The notes below the pieces were generated by a model that saw nothing but the letters and a program-made list of their open reading frames with translations, had not been told where the DNA came from and did no database searches. A DNA stretch of 64,000 nucleotides from Halobiforma lacisalsi AJ5 (GTDB lineage Archaea; Halobacteriota; Halobacteria; Halobacteriales; Natrialbaceae), in contig NZ_CP019285.1 of the NCBI RefSeq assembly GCF_000226975.2, positions 1,426,001 to 1,490,000 on the forward strand, in the 5' to 3' direction. A program made the translations under genes and the position numbers. Below are positions 8,093 to 16,443 of this stretch, piece after piece (positions within the stretch are counted from its first letter, which is position 1; every line of letters starts with the position of its first letter).

Positions 8093-8647
8093 TCAGCCCA
8101 GGAGGTACCGGAGCTTGGGGTAGCGGTCGATCAGCTTCTCGCCGCCGACCTGGATGCGCTCGAGGTAGGCGTCGAGGCCGGCGATACGGCCCGCTGCGAA
8201 CGCGCCGAGCGCGAGGAACGCGACGGCGTAGATCAGCGTCGAGTCGAACAGCGCGAGCCACTCACCTTCCCAGCCGCCGAGGTAGAAGGCGGTCATCTGC
8301 ATCGCGCCGCCGAGTGCTGCCAGGCGGACGAACGCGCCGGCGATCAGCGCGACGCCGATCAGCACCTGCGTCGCGGGCACGACGACGTTGATGACCTCCA
8401 TCAGCGCGGGGTTGGCGGCCATCGCGCCGTAGAGTCCGCTCACGGGGCTCGCGGGGTCGACGTGGGCGAGGTAGCCACTGGCGTCGAACGGCCAGTCGGA
8501 GACCTTCCCCAGGCCCGCAAACAGGATCATCCCACCCATCACGAACCGCAGTGCGACCACGAACCACGCGCTCAGGGCGTGCGGTTCGCCGGTGAGGGTA
8601 ATCCCACCGTAGCGGCTTTCGAGTCGGTTTGGAGTTGTAGTGGACAT
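8093..8647 (-). CDS. DoxX family membrane protein
   Basis: 184 residues with four hydrophobic helices: around FVVALRFVMGGMILFAGLGK (residues 28-47), VINVVVPATQVLIGVALIAG, LAALGGAMQMTAFYLGG and LIYAVAFLALGAFAAG. This is the DoxX four-helix layout. DoxX-like proteins relate to the small subunit of thiosulfate:quinone oxidoreductase and to redox or sulfur homeostasis. The purine-rich GAGGTGA 7 bases before the ATG is a good ribosome-binding site. It is divergent from a rhodanese/MBL gene with a sulfur role. Function beyond family not certain. Confidence 0.85.
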   Translation of the reverse strand: MSTTTPNRLESRYGGITLTGEPHALSAWFVVALRFVMGGMILFAGLGKVSDWPFDASGYLAHVDPASPVSGLYGAMAANPALMEVINVVVPATQVLIGVALIAGAFVRLAALGGAMQMTAFYLGGWEGEWLALFDSTLIYAVAFLALGAFAAGRIAGLDAYLERIQVGGEKLIDRYPKLRYLLG

Positions 8648-8767
8648 CGTCTGTCACCTCTTACAGGTAGAGGTAGGACGGTCGTATACTTGAACGCGGA
8701 TCCTGGTTCCCGCCGCTCAGGAGATGTTCCGACCGTTCGGGAATCGGGTGCGAATATGTTCGCCCAA

Positions 8768-8773
8768 TTTATA
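8768..8773 (+). promoter_or_regulatory. TATA-like box for rhodanese/MBL gene
   Basis: TTTATA lies about 55 bases before the ATG at 8826, predicting a leader of roughly 27 bases. The divergent DoxX gene has its own GTATAC-like element near 8685. Confidence 0.4.
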
Positions 8774-8825
8774 CTGCCGGCGGCTGCGCGACGACGTTTA
8801 CGTCCGTCGGCGTCGTACGGGCGGT

Positions 8826-9974
8826 ATGGTCACGACCATCTCGCCCGACCGGCTCGCGGAGCTGATCGACGGGGACGAGGAGTTCGCGCTCGTCGATACG
8901 CGCCCGGCGGAGAGTTACGAGGCCTGGCGCGTTCCCGGGGCCAGACACTTCCAGTTCGGCCCCGAGGAGGACCTCGAGGAGAACGGGCAACTCGAGGACC
9001 TGCGCGAGGTCGTCGGGGACGCCGACCGGGTGATCGCCATCTGCGCGAAAGGGCTCTCGTCCGGCAACCTGGCAACGCAACTCGAGTCGGCGACCGACGA
9101 GTTCGACGCCCAGGCCGTCGACGGCGGGATGAAAGGGTGGAGCGGCGTCTACGATCGTGCCTCGATCGACGTCGACGACGGGCTGACGGTCGTTCAGGTC
9201 CAGCGTCGCGCGAAGGGCTGTCTCGGCTACGTGGTCGGCTGTGAACGCACGGGCGAGGCGGTCGTCGTCGATCCGACCGCCGACGGCGACGAGTTCGCGG
9301 TCGCCGCGGAGGAGGCCGGCCTCTCGATCGAGGGGGTGATCGACACCCACGTCCACGCCGATCACGCGTCCGGCGGGCGGGAACTCGCCGACGACCTCGG
9401 GGTCCCCTACTACCTCGGCGAGCGTGCCACGGAGCGCGACGTCGAGGTCGAGTTCACGCCCCTCGAGCGCAACGAGGTGCTCGCGGTGGGTGACCGCGAG
9501 GTGAAGGCGCTGGCCGCGCCGGGCCACACCAGCGAGATGATCAACCTGCTGGTCGACGACCGGGCGCTGTTGACCGCGGACACGCTGCACGTCGACTCGA
9601 CGGGGCGGACGGAACTCGAGTTCAGCGCAGACGAAGGGGAGGAGGGCGCGGAGATGCTCTACGAGACGCTCCACCGGACGATCCTCGCCGAACCCGAGTC
9701 GGTCGTCGTCCTCCCCGGCCACGTCACCGTCACCGAGTCGGGGGAGTTCGCCCACGGCTCGCCCGGCGAACCGATCACGACGACGATCAGGGACGCCCGG
9801 ACTGAGATCGACCTGCTCGACCTCGAGCGCGAGGCGTTCGTCGAGCGGATGGCCGACGCCGGGGAGAAGCCGGCCAACTACGAGGAGATCATCGACCGCA
9901 ATCGGGGTGCGCTCGAAATCGCACCGGAGGAACGGGTCGAACTCGAGATGGGGCCGAACAACTGCTCGGCCTGA
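8826..9974 (+). CDS. Rhodanese / metallo-beta-lactamase fusion (persulfide dioxygenase-like)
   Basis: 382 residues with two domains. The N-terminal rhodanese domain (about 1-115) has its active-site Cys73 in the loop ICAKGLSSG. The metallo-beta-lactamase domain (about 120-330) has HVHADH at 175-180 and GHTS with H234. The MBL part resembles ETHE1-type persulfide dioxygenases and glyoxalase II; the fused rhodanese favours oxidation or transfer of persulfide sulfur. ATG 8826 puts the rhodanese fold at the N-terminus, so I reject the upstream in-frame start. With DoxX divergent, a sulfur-detoxification locus is plausible but inferred. Confidence 0.87.
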   Translation: MVTTISPDRLAELIDGDEEFALVDTRPAESYEAWRVPGARHFQFGPEEDLEENGQLEDLREVVGDADRVIAICAKGLSSGNLATQLESATDEFDAQAVDGGMKGWSGVYDRASIDVDDGLTVVQVQRRAKGCLGYVVGCERTGEAVVVDPTADGDEFAVAAEEAGLSIEGVIDTHVHADHASGGRELADDLGVPYYLGERATERDVEVEFTPLERNEVLAVGDREVKALAAPGHTSEMINLLVDDRALLTADTLHVDSTGRTELEFSADEGEEGAEMLYETLHRTILAEPESVVVLPGHVTVTESGEFAHGSPGEPITTTIRDARTEIDLLDLEREAFVERMADAGEKPANYEEIIDRNRGALEIAPEERVELEMGPNNCSA

Positions 9975-9986
9975 TCGGAGCCCGAC

Positions 9987-10037
9987 GAGACCGGGACGGC
10001 GGGACGGTCTCGAGGCCCGTCCGATTTTATAAAAACC
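9987..10037 (+). terminator. Terminator-like hairpin and AT-rich tract
   Basis: GAGACC (9987-9992) pairs with GGTCTC (10006-10011). An ATTTTATAAAAA tract follows at about 10024-10035, between two convergent genes. It could end transcription in either direction. Confidence 0.45.
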
Positions 10038-10056
10038 TCACACGTCACGGCGACCG

Positions 10057-11079
10057 TCAGGCCGGGGAAGCCGGTTCGCGTAGTTCCGATTGCATCCCCA
10101 GTTGTGCCAGCTCCCAGTCGAGATATTCACGGAGGCCGTCTTCCACGGGCCGGTGTTCGATCCCGAGTTCACGTCGGGCTCTCGAGTTGTCGACGAGCAC
10201 TTCGCCGCTGTCGAAGAACGCCAGCAGTTCGCTTTCGAACCCCTCGGGAGGCCGGGTAACGAGTTCGGCGACGGAGACGACACGGCTCAACGCGCCGAAA
10301 ACCGCGCTCGGCACCGCTCGCGGCGCTGGAATCCCCGTCAACTCCTCTACGATCCCGAATATGTCGGGGACGCTCCTGGGTTCGCCCGAGAGTATGTACT
10401 CCTCCCCGGGAGCTCCCTCGTCCATCGCCCGGACCAGGTTCGCGGCCGTGTCCTCGACGTAGCTCCAGGGAAGCGTGAAGTCGTTCGGAATCATGGGAAG
10501 CTCCTGTTTGAGGTGGCCCCGGAACGCAGTCCGGGGTGTGCCGCCGTAGGCCTTGTCACCGGGTCCGTAGATCGCGCCGAGCGTGGCGATTACGACCGGG
10601 AGTCCGTCGTCGATCATCGGTTCCGCGACCTCGTAGTGGGCGCGCCATTTCGTGCGCTGGTACACGGAGGGAAACGAGTTCGGCGACCGGTAGGACTCGT
10701 CGACGTACTCGCCGCCAGTATCGCCGTACACGCCGGCGGTGCTAACGTAGACGCCTTTCGGTACGTCGTACTCGTCGAGCAGTTCCAGCACGTTCCGCGT
10801 TCCCTTGACGTTGACCCGCTCGGCTTTCTCTTCGTTCCACGGGCCCGGCCCGACCTGGTACCAGGCGGCGAGGTGGAAGACACCGTCGGCCCCGTCTATC
10901 GCGTTTCGCAGGCCCTCTTTCTCCGTGACGTCCCCCTCAACGACCGTGACGGATTCGGGGAGGTGCTCGGCGTTCGACTCGTCGCGGGTGACCGCAGTCA
11001 CCGCGTGTCCGTCGTCCACGAGGCGCTCGACGAGGGAGGTCCCGATGAACCCCGTCGCACCAGTGATGACGTACCCCAT
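10057..11079 (-). CDS. NAD-dependent epimerase/dehydratase (SDR family)
   Basis: 340 residues. The extended-SDR nucleotide motif GATGFIGTSL is at residues 7-16, and the catalytic YQRTK (YxxxK) is near residue 150. These proteins use NAD(P) to modify nucleotide sugars or reduce carbonyls, as in dihydroflavonol reductases, to which the C-terminal part looks similar. Start: the MGYVITG methionine at 11079, because a TATA-like TCTTATG (11103-11109) is about 27 bases upstream, consistent with a leaderless transcript. The longer in-frame start would lie too close to that box. Substrate unknown. Confidence 0.85.
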   Translation of the reverse strand: MGYVITGATGFIGTSLVERLVDDGHAVTAVTRDESNAEHLPESVTVVEGDVTEKEGLRNAIDGADGVFHLAAWYQVGPGPWNEEKAERVNVKGTRNVLELLDEYDVPKGVYVSTAGVYGDTGGEYVDESYRSPNSFPSVYQRTKWRAHYEVAEPMIDDGLPVVIATLGAIYGPGDKAYGGTPRTAFRGHLKQELPMIPNDFTLPWSYVEDTAANLVRAMDEGAPGEEYILSGEPRSVPDIFGIVEELTGIPAPRAVPSAVFGALSRVVSVAELVTRPPEGFESELLAFFDSGEVLVDNSRARRELGIEHRPVEDGLREYLDWELAQLGMQSELREPASPA

Positions 11080-11285
11080 ATACTGTCCCGTGTTAACAAA
11101 CAGCATAAGACTTCGTGCTTTTCGGGCAAACCGTTCGGTTTCCTAATCCGACCTCGAGTAGTCGTCGCCCGGAAGGGACCACGCGTAGCTATCGGACCAG
11201 CGGTCGGTTCGCACGCGCAGGGATCGGACTCCCTCCCGTCTCACCACCATTTCGGGAGAACCGACCGTGACCTCACTCTGGAGTC

Positions 11286-11304
11286 CGGGGGAGCCGTTCC
11301 CCCG
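11286..11304 (-). terminator. GC-rich hairpin after SnoaL-like gene
   Basis: CGGGGGA (11286-11292) and TCCCCCG (11298-11304) form a perfect 7-base stem with a 5-base loop, just beyond the stop at 11307. No T-tract follows on that strand, so its role in termination is uncertain. Confidence 0.4.
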
Positions 11305-11306
11305 TC

Positions 11307-11648
11307 TCACCGCGAGTAGGTCTCGAGGCGAACGATCCGTCCCTCCTCGAGTTCGAAGAAGTCGGCGAACTCGAACAGTTCGTCGGCGTCGCCTGGCCCT
11401 GCGGCCTCGAGGACGCGACCGCGGGCGGCGACTGCCGCCTCGTCGTTGGCAACGACCGAGCACAACTCGTGGCGCGTGTCCGGGTTCGGTCGTTCCTCGC
11501 GCATGAACCGGACGAACGAGGCCCGGTCCTCGAAGGTCCTGTCGGGTCTTCGCTGGACGAACTCGGGCGCAAGCACCGACTCGAGCGCCTCGTAGTCGTG
11601 GTCGTCGAGCGCGTCGTAGTACCGCCGAACGAGGGCAACCGGGTCCAT
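11307..11648 (-). CDS. SnoaL-like / nuclear transport factor 2 fold protein
   Basis: 113 residues: an N-terminal helix pair (VALVRRYYDALDDHDYEAL), a YxxxF-type core, and a curved sheet ending in EGRIVRLETYSR. This is the usual small SnoaL-like ketosteroid-isomerase fold. Such proteins bind small hydrophobic molecules or act as isomerases/hydrolases; no specific catalytic pair is clear. It is divergent from the Rieske fusion gene with 121 bases between the starts, so shared control is possible. Confidence 0.8.
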   Translation of the reverse strand: MDPVALVRRYYDALDDHDYEALESVLAPEFVQRRPDRTFEDRASFVRFMREERPNPDTRHELCSVVANDEAAVAARGRVLEAAGPGDADELFEFADFFELEEGRIVRLETYSR

Positions 11649-11725
11649 ACGCGGGAGGTTTCGGGCGGAGTGCCAAAAGCGTGGTACTCGCCCGACGCCC
11701 TATTATCGCGACGGTTACAGGAACT

Positions 11726-11765
11726 GCGTTCAGCGAACGCTTACACGACATCGCGTCGTGTGTAA
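11726..11765. promoter_or_regulatory. Two tandem palindromes before the Rieske gene
   Basis: GCGTTC-AGC-GAACGC (11726-11740) is a perfect inverted repeat. It is directly followed by TTACACGAC...GTCGTGTGTAA (11741-11765), an imperfect inverted repeat that ends 4 bases before the ATG. This looks like a double operator over the transcription start of the 11770 gene. Confidence 0.5.
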
Positions 11766-11769
11766 ACCT

Positions 11770-13569
11770 ATGGCAACAGCCGACGACTTCCACGAGGCCG
11801 TCCCGCTCGCGGACCTCGAGGAGAGCGGCCGCGAACTGACGAGCGTCGACGGGGTACCGATCGCCCTCTTCCACCACGAAGGGGAGGTCAGGGCGGTGAA
11901 CAACCGCTGTCCCCACATGGGGTTCCCGCTCGTCGAGGGCACCGTCGACGACGGGATCCTCACCTGCCACTGGCACCACGCCCGGTTCGAACTCTCCTGT
12001 GGCGACACGTTCGACCCGTGGGCCGACGACGTCCAGACCTACCCCGTTGAGGTGCGCGACGGAACCGTCTACGTGAACCCGAACCCGGTCCGGGAGCTGC
12101 CGCCCGAGGAGCACTGGGCCGACCGCCTCGAGACGGGGCTCGAGGAGAACCTGCGGCTGGTCGTCGCGAAGTCGACCATCGGCCTCCTCGACGCCGGCGT
12201 CGACTACCGCGAGCCGACCGCGCGAACCCTCGAGTTCGGCACCAAGTATCGGGACGCCGGCTGGGGTCGCGGGCTCACCGTCCTCGGCTGTATGGCGAAC
12301 GTGATCGACGACCTCGAGGAGAGGGACCGAAAGCGGGCGCTGTACACCGGTGTCCGGTACGTCGCGAACGACTGCGCCGGCGAGACGCCGAACTTCGACC
12401 AGCCGTCGCTGTCGACCGACGACGTCGGTTTCGACCGGCTCAAGTCCTGGTTTCGCGACTGCGTCGAGTTGCGCGACGCCGACGGCGCGGAACGCTGCCT
12501 GCGGACCGCCGTCGAGTCGGGCCGTTCGGAGGCCGAACTCGCGGAGATGGTCTTCGCGGCCGCGACGGATCACCCCTACCTCTCGGCCGGCCACGTCCTC
12601 GACTTCGCGAACACGGCCTTCGAGACGCTCGAACACGTCGGTGCCGAACACACCGCGGACGCCCTCGCGAGCCTCGTCGAGCCGCTCGTCACCGCCGACC
12701 GCAGCAACGAGCAGTCGGCGTGGCGACAGCCCGTCGACCTGGTCGCGCTCCTCGAGGACGTCTACGGCGGCGACGTCACCGAGACGAACGGGCTCGAGGA
12801 ACTCGCTCGCGAAGGGGACCGCGGGTCGTGGTCGCCCCCGGCCGACTTCCAGGCGACGCTGCTGGGGGACGACCCCGAGGCGATCGTCGACGCCCTGGCC
12901 GACGCAGTCCGGGCGGGCGCGACGACCGAGGACCTCGCCGCGGAGGTCGCTCACGCAGCCGCGACCCGGGTCGCGCAGTTCGGTACGGGGAACGAGTTCG
13001 GCGACTGGGACACCGTCCACCACACGTTCACCTACGCCAACGCGGTCCAGGGGGCGACCCGCCGAACCGACGCGATCGAACTCTACCGGGCCGTCTTCGA
13101 CGCCGCCGTGAGCGTCTACCTCGATCGGTTCCTCAACACGCCGCCCGCGCGGGTTCCCGAGCCCGGGGAGGACACCGGCCGCGACCCGGACGCCATTCGC
13201 GAGGACCTACTCGAGACGTTTGACGCGGACGGGGAGGTCAACCGTGCGGGTCGGCTGGTCGGGGAGTTCTTCGACTGCGGCGGCGACCCGGCGGCGCTGA
13301 AGCGGACGCTCGGGCACGGACTGCTGCGCGAGGACGCCGACTTCCACACCCTCCAGAACGTCGAGGCGGCGTTCCGGCGGTTCGACCTGGTCGAGGAGCG
13401 CCGATCCGAGGGCGAGAAACGGGAAGGCGTCGACCTCGATCGGCGCCGCCGGATCCCGCTGATCGCGACGGCTCGGTACATGGCCGCCCACTTCCCGACG
13501 CGACGGGAGGCAGAACAGACGTTCTCGATCGCGACGCGGCTCGGGCGGGGCGAACGGATCCACGAGTGA
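11770..13569 (+). CDS. Rieske [2Fe-2S] protein fused to His-bearing helical repeats
   Basis: 599 residues. The N-terminal Rieske domain (about 5-105) has cluster ligands C47/H49 (RCPHMGF) and C66/H69 (CHWH), as in soluble Rieske ferredoxins. The remaining 480 residues are helical and repetitive. Segments of the form H-x-(L/F)-x-x-(A/V)-(N/E) recur at H275, H418 and H526, and a weaker copy at about 170-180 lacks the His. Each is preceded by a helix rich in Ala and Glu (for example AVESGRSEAELAEMV, AVRAGATTEDLAAEV). The layout suggests an electron-fed metal or substrate site in the repeat domain. A questin-oxidase-like fold is one candidate, but I could not confirm it. The ATG at 11770 lies just behind two palindromes. 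Confidence 0.8.
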   Translation: MATADDFHEAVPLADLEESGRELTSVDGVPIALFHHEGEVRAVNNRCPHMGFPLVEGTVDDGILTCHWHHARFELSCGDTFDPWADDVQTYPVEVRDGTVYVNPNPVRELPPEEHWADRLETGLEENLRLVVAKSTIGLLDAGVDYREPTARTLEFGTKYRDAGWGRGLTVLGCMANVIDDLEERDRKRALYTGVRYVANDCAGETPNFDQPSLSTDDVGFDRLKSWFRDCVELRDADGAERCLRTAVESGRSEAELAEMVFAAATDHPYLSAGHVLDFANTAFETLEHVGAEHTADALASLVEPLVTADRSNEQSAWRQPVDLVALLEDVYGGDVTETNGLEELAREGDRGSWSPPADFQATLLGDDPEAIVDALADAVRAGATTEDLAAEVAHAAATRVAQFGTGNEFGDWDTVHHTFTYANAVQGATRRTDAIELYRAVFDAAVSVYLDRFLNTPPARVPEPGEDTGRDPDAIREDLLETFDADGEVNRAGRLVGEFFDCGGDPAALKRTLGHGLLREDADFHTLQNVEAAFRRFDLVEERRSEGEKREGVDLDRRRRIPLIATARYMAAHFPTRREAEQTFSIATRLGRGERIHE

Positions 13570-13640
13570 TCCACGGGGGAGCGGGTTAGTCGCGTCCGCC
13601 CATCGACTGCCTTTTTTCCGCCCCGCCCGTACGGCCCCGC

Positions 13641-14186
13641 GTGGAGTGTCACGTCTACTACGAGGGGGACGACGACCCCGAGAAGTGCACCGCGCGCCGC
13701 CTCGAGCAGTTCGACGAGGCGATCCTCTACCGGAAGATGTCGCAGGTGCCCTACGGCGTCGTCCTCAACCCCCACGCCGACCGGGCGCTCTCGCCGGCCG
13801 ACGCGGAGGAGGGGCTGGGCACGCTGGTCGCGCTCGACTGTTCCTGGGAGTCCGCGGAGGCGGCCTCGTTCCGGATGAACGGCGTCCACCGCGCGCTGCC
13901 CTTCCTCGTCGCCGCGAACCCGGTCAATTACGGCCGGCCGTTCCAGCTGACCACCGTCGAGGCGCTGGCCGGCGCCTGTTGTATCTTCGGCGAGCGGGAC
14001 CGCGCCGAGGAACTGCTCGAGCCGTTCCGCTGGGGCGAGACCTTCCTGACGCTCAACGAGGAGCCGCTTCGCCGGTACAGCGAGTGTGCGGACTCGAGCG
14101 AGGTCGTCGCGGTGCAGGAGGAGTATCTGGCCGACCCCGACGAGGGCGAAAGCGAGACCGTGGACGACGATGCCGTCCCGGAGTGA
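13641..14186 (+). CDS. tsr3: 16S rRNA aminocarboxypropyltransferase Tsr3 (DUF367)
   Basis: 181 residues matching the archaeal/eukaryotic Tsr3 family. Tsr3 moves the aminocarboxypropyl group of SAM onto a hypermodified uridine in the small-subunit rRNA decoding region. Visible landmarks are [49 protein letters not shown] and [15 protein letters not shown], which together form the SAM/rRNA site. The start is GTG 13641 ([12 protein letters not shown]), the only start giving the conserved N-terminus. Ribosomal protein L40e follows after 57 bases. Confidence 0.9.
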   Translation: MECHVYYEGDDDPEKCTARRLEQFDEAILYRKMSQVPYGVVLNPHADRALSPADAEEGLGTLVALDCSWESAEAASFRMNGVHRALPFLVAANPVNYGRPFQLTTVEALAGACCIFGERDRAEELLEPFRWGETFLTLNEEPLRRYSECADSSEVVAVQEEYLADPDEGESETVDDDAVPE

Positions 14187-14214
14187 CCGCTCGGCGGTCG
14201 CACAATCACAGCGG

Positions 14215-14220
14215 TTATAT
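14215..14220 (+). promoter_or_regulatory. TATA box of L40e
   Basis: TTATAT centred about 27 bases before the ATG at 14244, the spacing of a leaderless haloarchaeal transcript. Confidence 0.6.
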
Positions 14221-14243
14221 GCACGTCCCCCCAACGGGGCGAT

Positions 14244-14393
14244 ATGCCAAGCTTCGACGCCGCCGAGAACCGGTCGCTCGAGAAGATGATCTGCATGCGC
14301 TGTAACGCCCGCAACCCGAAGCGAGCCGACTCTTGCCGGAAGTGTGGCTACGGGAACCTCCGCCCCAAGGCGAAAGAACCCCGCGCAGCGTAA
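14244..14393 (+). CDS. rpl40e: 50S ribosomal protein L40e
   Basis: A 49-residue zinc-ribbon ribosomal protein. It has [20 protein letters not shown], the two Cys pairs typical of L40e, and ends in a short basic tail ([10 protein letters not shown]). In eukaryotes the same protein is made as a ubiquitin fusion; archaea encode it alone. Basic and Lys/Arg-rich, unlike its acidic neighbours. Identity is clear despite the small size. Confidence 0.95.
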   Translation: MPSFDAAENRSLEKMICMRCNARNPKRADSCRKCGYGNLRPKAKEPRAA

Positions 14394-14795
14394 CGCGACT
14401 CGAGTACTCGAGACACCTTCGTTCTGGGACGGCGTTCCGTCCCGCTTCTCCCTTGCGTCGAAGCGGTCGGACCGCCGGTCGTCGCGCCCCTACGTATCGT
14501 TTGCACGTCGGTTCTCGCCGGCGTGACCGCCCGAGGGCAGTCGATTCTCGGTCGCGACCAATAGCCAATGCCGTTTAGTACTTCGATTAGAAACAACCAC
14601 TCGCTTCCGGTGACGGAAGCAGCGTGTGGGGAGCGGTTCGGTAGGTGGTGGTCTCCCCACCGCACACCTTGCGGTGCGTCCTCACGTTGGCACAGTTCCT
14701 ACTTAGGAGTGGGTGATTCCCGCGAGCGCGACGGGTACTATTCGACCGACGGGACCGGTACGATCCGTCGGCCCCGACCGGCCGCACCGGCCGCG
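14394..14795. other. 402-base gene-free stretch with hairpins, possible mobile-element scar
   Basis: No convincing gene. At 14579-14700 the base composition changes and short hairpins appear: GGTGG/CCACC near 14647-14661 and an imperfect CGCACACC/GGTGCG near 14661-14680. Reading across frames gives scraps reminiscent of a transposase C-terminus, but no continuous frame. It may be the eroded right end of an IS200/IS605-like element; this is weak. Nothing is recognisable at 14394-14570 or 14710-14795. Confidence 0.3.
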
Positions 14796-15431
14796 TCACT
14801 CGTCGGGGTACTTGGGCTCGCGTTGCTCCGCGCGCTCGAGCGCGGTTTCGACGACGTCGCGGACGTCCCCGTGGAAGACCTCGCCGTGGCCTGCGTACAT
14901 GTGCTCGACGCCGGCGGACTCGCCTCCCTCGTCCCCCGAGGGCATGCGCTCGAGCAGGTCCCGAATGCTCTCGATGAGCCGTTCGCGGGACTGGCCGGCC
15001 ATGTCCGTGCGGCCGAAGCTGCCGTAGTCGAACGCGCCGTCGTCGTGGACGACTACGTCGCCGGAGAACAGCGTCGTCTCGGAGACGAACGAGACGTGGT
15101 CGTCGGCGTGGCCGGGCGTGTAGACCACGTCGAACTCCTCGTCGCCGATCCGGACCGAGTCGCCGTCCTCGAGCGCGTGGGTCCGTGCCGGATGGTCGCC
15201 GTAGGCGTAGACGTCGGGATCGAATGCCTCGAGGACGGCCTCGAGTTGGGCGACGTGATCGCTGTGCTGGTGTGTCAGGACGACCGCATCGAGGTCGTCG
15301 ACGTGCCTGTGGATGACGTCGACGACGCCCTCGTACGCGCCGACGTCGACGAGCGTGACGGTATCGCCGACCGCCAGGAAGGCGTTGCAGGTGAACGTCT
15401 CGGCTTCGTCGGTGACGTGGTACACGTCCAT
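14796..15431 (-). CDS. Metallo-beta-lactamase fold hydrolase (glyoxalase II-like)
   Basis: 211 residues with the MBL metal motif HQHSDH (about residues 52-57), a GHADDH turn, the Asp-bearing SGDVVVH and a late HMYAGHGEVF. The size and order match glyoxalase II-like hydrolases; the substrate is not evident. The start is the ATG at 15431, because GATTTTAC (about 15456-15463) supplies a TATA-like element 28 bases upstream. The frame stays open for another 57 codons upstream, but the extra sequence shows no fold. Divergent from the DUF5786 gene. Confidence 0.85.
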   Translation of the reverse strand: MDVYHVTDEAETFTCNAFLAVGDTVTLVDVGAYEGVVDVIHRHVDDLDAVVLTHQHSDHVAQLEAVLEAFDPDVYAYGDHPARTHALEDGDSVRIGDEEFDVVYTPGHADDHVSFVSETTLFSGDVVVHDDGAFDYGSFGRTDMAGQSRERLIESIRDLLERMPSGDEGGESAGVEHMYAGHGEVFHGDVRDVVETALERAEQREPKYPDE

Positions 15432-15569
15432 ATCGGGGGTCTCGTCGGCCGCGAGTAAAATCCTGGCGTCGGCGCCGCCAGTACGCGGAATTTCCGCTGA
15501 GCGATCGGTAGCGGCCCCGATGGACACAACCATGGAATTTTTCACCTCCAAACGCATAGGGCTACCTGT

Positions 15570-15746
15570 ATGGGATTCGGGAGTTACGACGAATCCGAAC
15601 AACAGGAGGTCGACGCTGATTTTGACGACGACGACGCCGTTCAGTCATCGGAAACCGACCACAACGGAACGATCGAGTTCGAGAACGGAGCTTCCAGCGA
15701 CGAACTCTTGGATCGCCTCAAGGAGATCAAGGACGACGAGTCCTGA
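15570..15746 (+). CDS. DUF5786 family small acidic protein
   Basis: A 58-residue, very acidic protein starting MGFGSYDESEQQE and ending ELLDRLKEIKDDES. An N-terminal glycine/aromatic patch, a central Asp run and a C-terminal amphipathic helix are the pattern of the haloarchaeal DUF5786 family as I remember it. No catalytic residues. The T-rich box at about 15536-15542 is some 30 bases before the ATG. Function unknown. Confidence 0.82.
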   Translation: MGFGSYDESEQQEVDADFDDDDAVQSSETDHNGTIEFENGASSDELLDRLKEIKDDES

Positions 15747-15813
15747 CGGTGATAGCTAACCCCCGCCGTCGGTGCCGGTCTCGGTCCCGGCGCCGATTCC
15801 GGTGGCGATACCG

Positions 15814-16407
15814 ATGAAAGCCGGGGTGCGGGCACTCGGCGTCGCGGAGTCCTATCGCGACGGCGCGACACGGAGTACGCTCGCCGCCGCCGTCGTCCGC
15901 GCCGACCGCGTCGTGGACGGCCTCGCCTACGACTCCTGTACCGTCGGCGGCACCGACGCGACCGACGCGGTCGTCTCGCTGCTTGCCGACCTGGACCGTC
16001 CCGACGCCCGGTACGTGTTGCTCGGTGCCGTCGCCCCGGCCTGGTACAACGTTCTCGAGTTGTCGCGGATCCGCGAGGCCGCCGACCGGCCCGTGATCGC
16101 CGTCACCTTCGAGGCGAGCGACGGTCTCGAGACCGGGATTCGCGACGCATTCTCGGGTGAAGAGCGTCGCCGACGCCTCGAGCGGTATCGCTCGCTGTCG
16201 CCCCGCCGAGAACTGTCGGTCAACGACGAGACGGTGTACGTCCGGGCCAGCGGCCTCGAGGCCGAGCGGGTCGACGAGGTGGTACGTGCGTTCACGCCCG
16301 AGGGCGGCCGTCCGGAGCCGATCCGGGTGGCCAGCCTCGCGGCGCGGGCGGCGGACGGGTACCGCCAGAGAAGCGGGGAAGAGTCCTCGGGCGGCGAGTC
16401 CGAATAG
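15814..16407 (+). CDS. DUF99 family protein (endonuclease V-like fold)
   Basis: 197 residues starting MKAGVRALGVAES, the conserved opening of the archaeal DUF99 family. It continues with RSTLAAAVVRADRVVDGL and a central VLLGAVAPAWYNVLELS. The family has been proposed to share the RNase H-like fold of endonuclease V, but its activity is unproven. The more upstream in-frame start adds only a Pro/Val low-complexity stretch, so I chose ATG 15814. DsbB converges from the right. Confidence 0.85.
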   Translation: MKAGVRALGVAESYRDGATRSTLAAAVVRADRVVDGLAYDSCTVGGTDATDAVVSLLADLDRPDARYVLLGAVAPAWYNVLELSRIREAADRPVIAVTFEASDGLETGIRDAFSGEERRRRLERYRSLSPRRELSVNDETVYVRASGLEAERVDEVVRAFTPEGGRPEPIRVASLAARAADGYRQRSGEESSGGESE

Positions 16408-16443
16408 TCCGATCGCGACCTCGAGCGGGCGCGTGTAACCGAC

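Noticed and set aside
15432-15602. Longer form of the MBL gene
   Set aside because: The extra 57 residues show no fold, overlap the divergent promoter region and pass beyond the TATA-like element that fits the shorter start.
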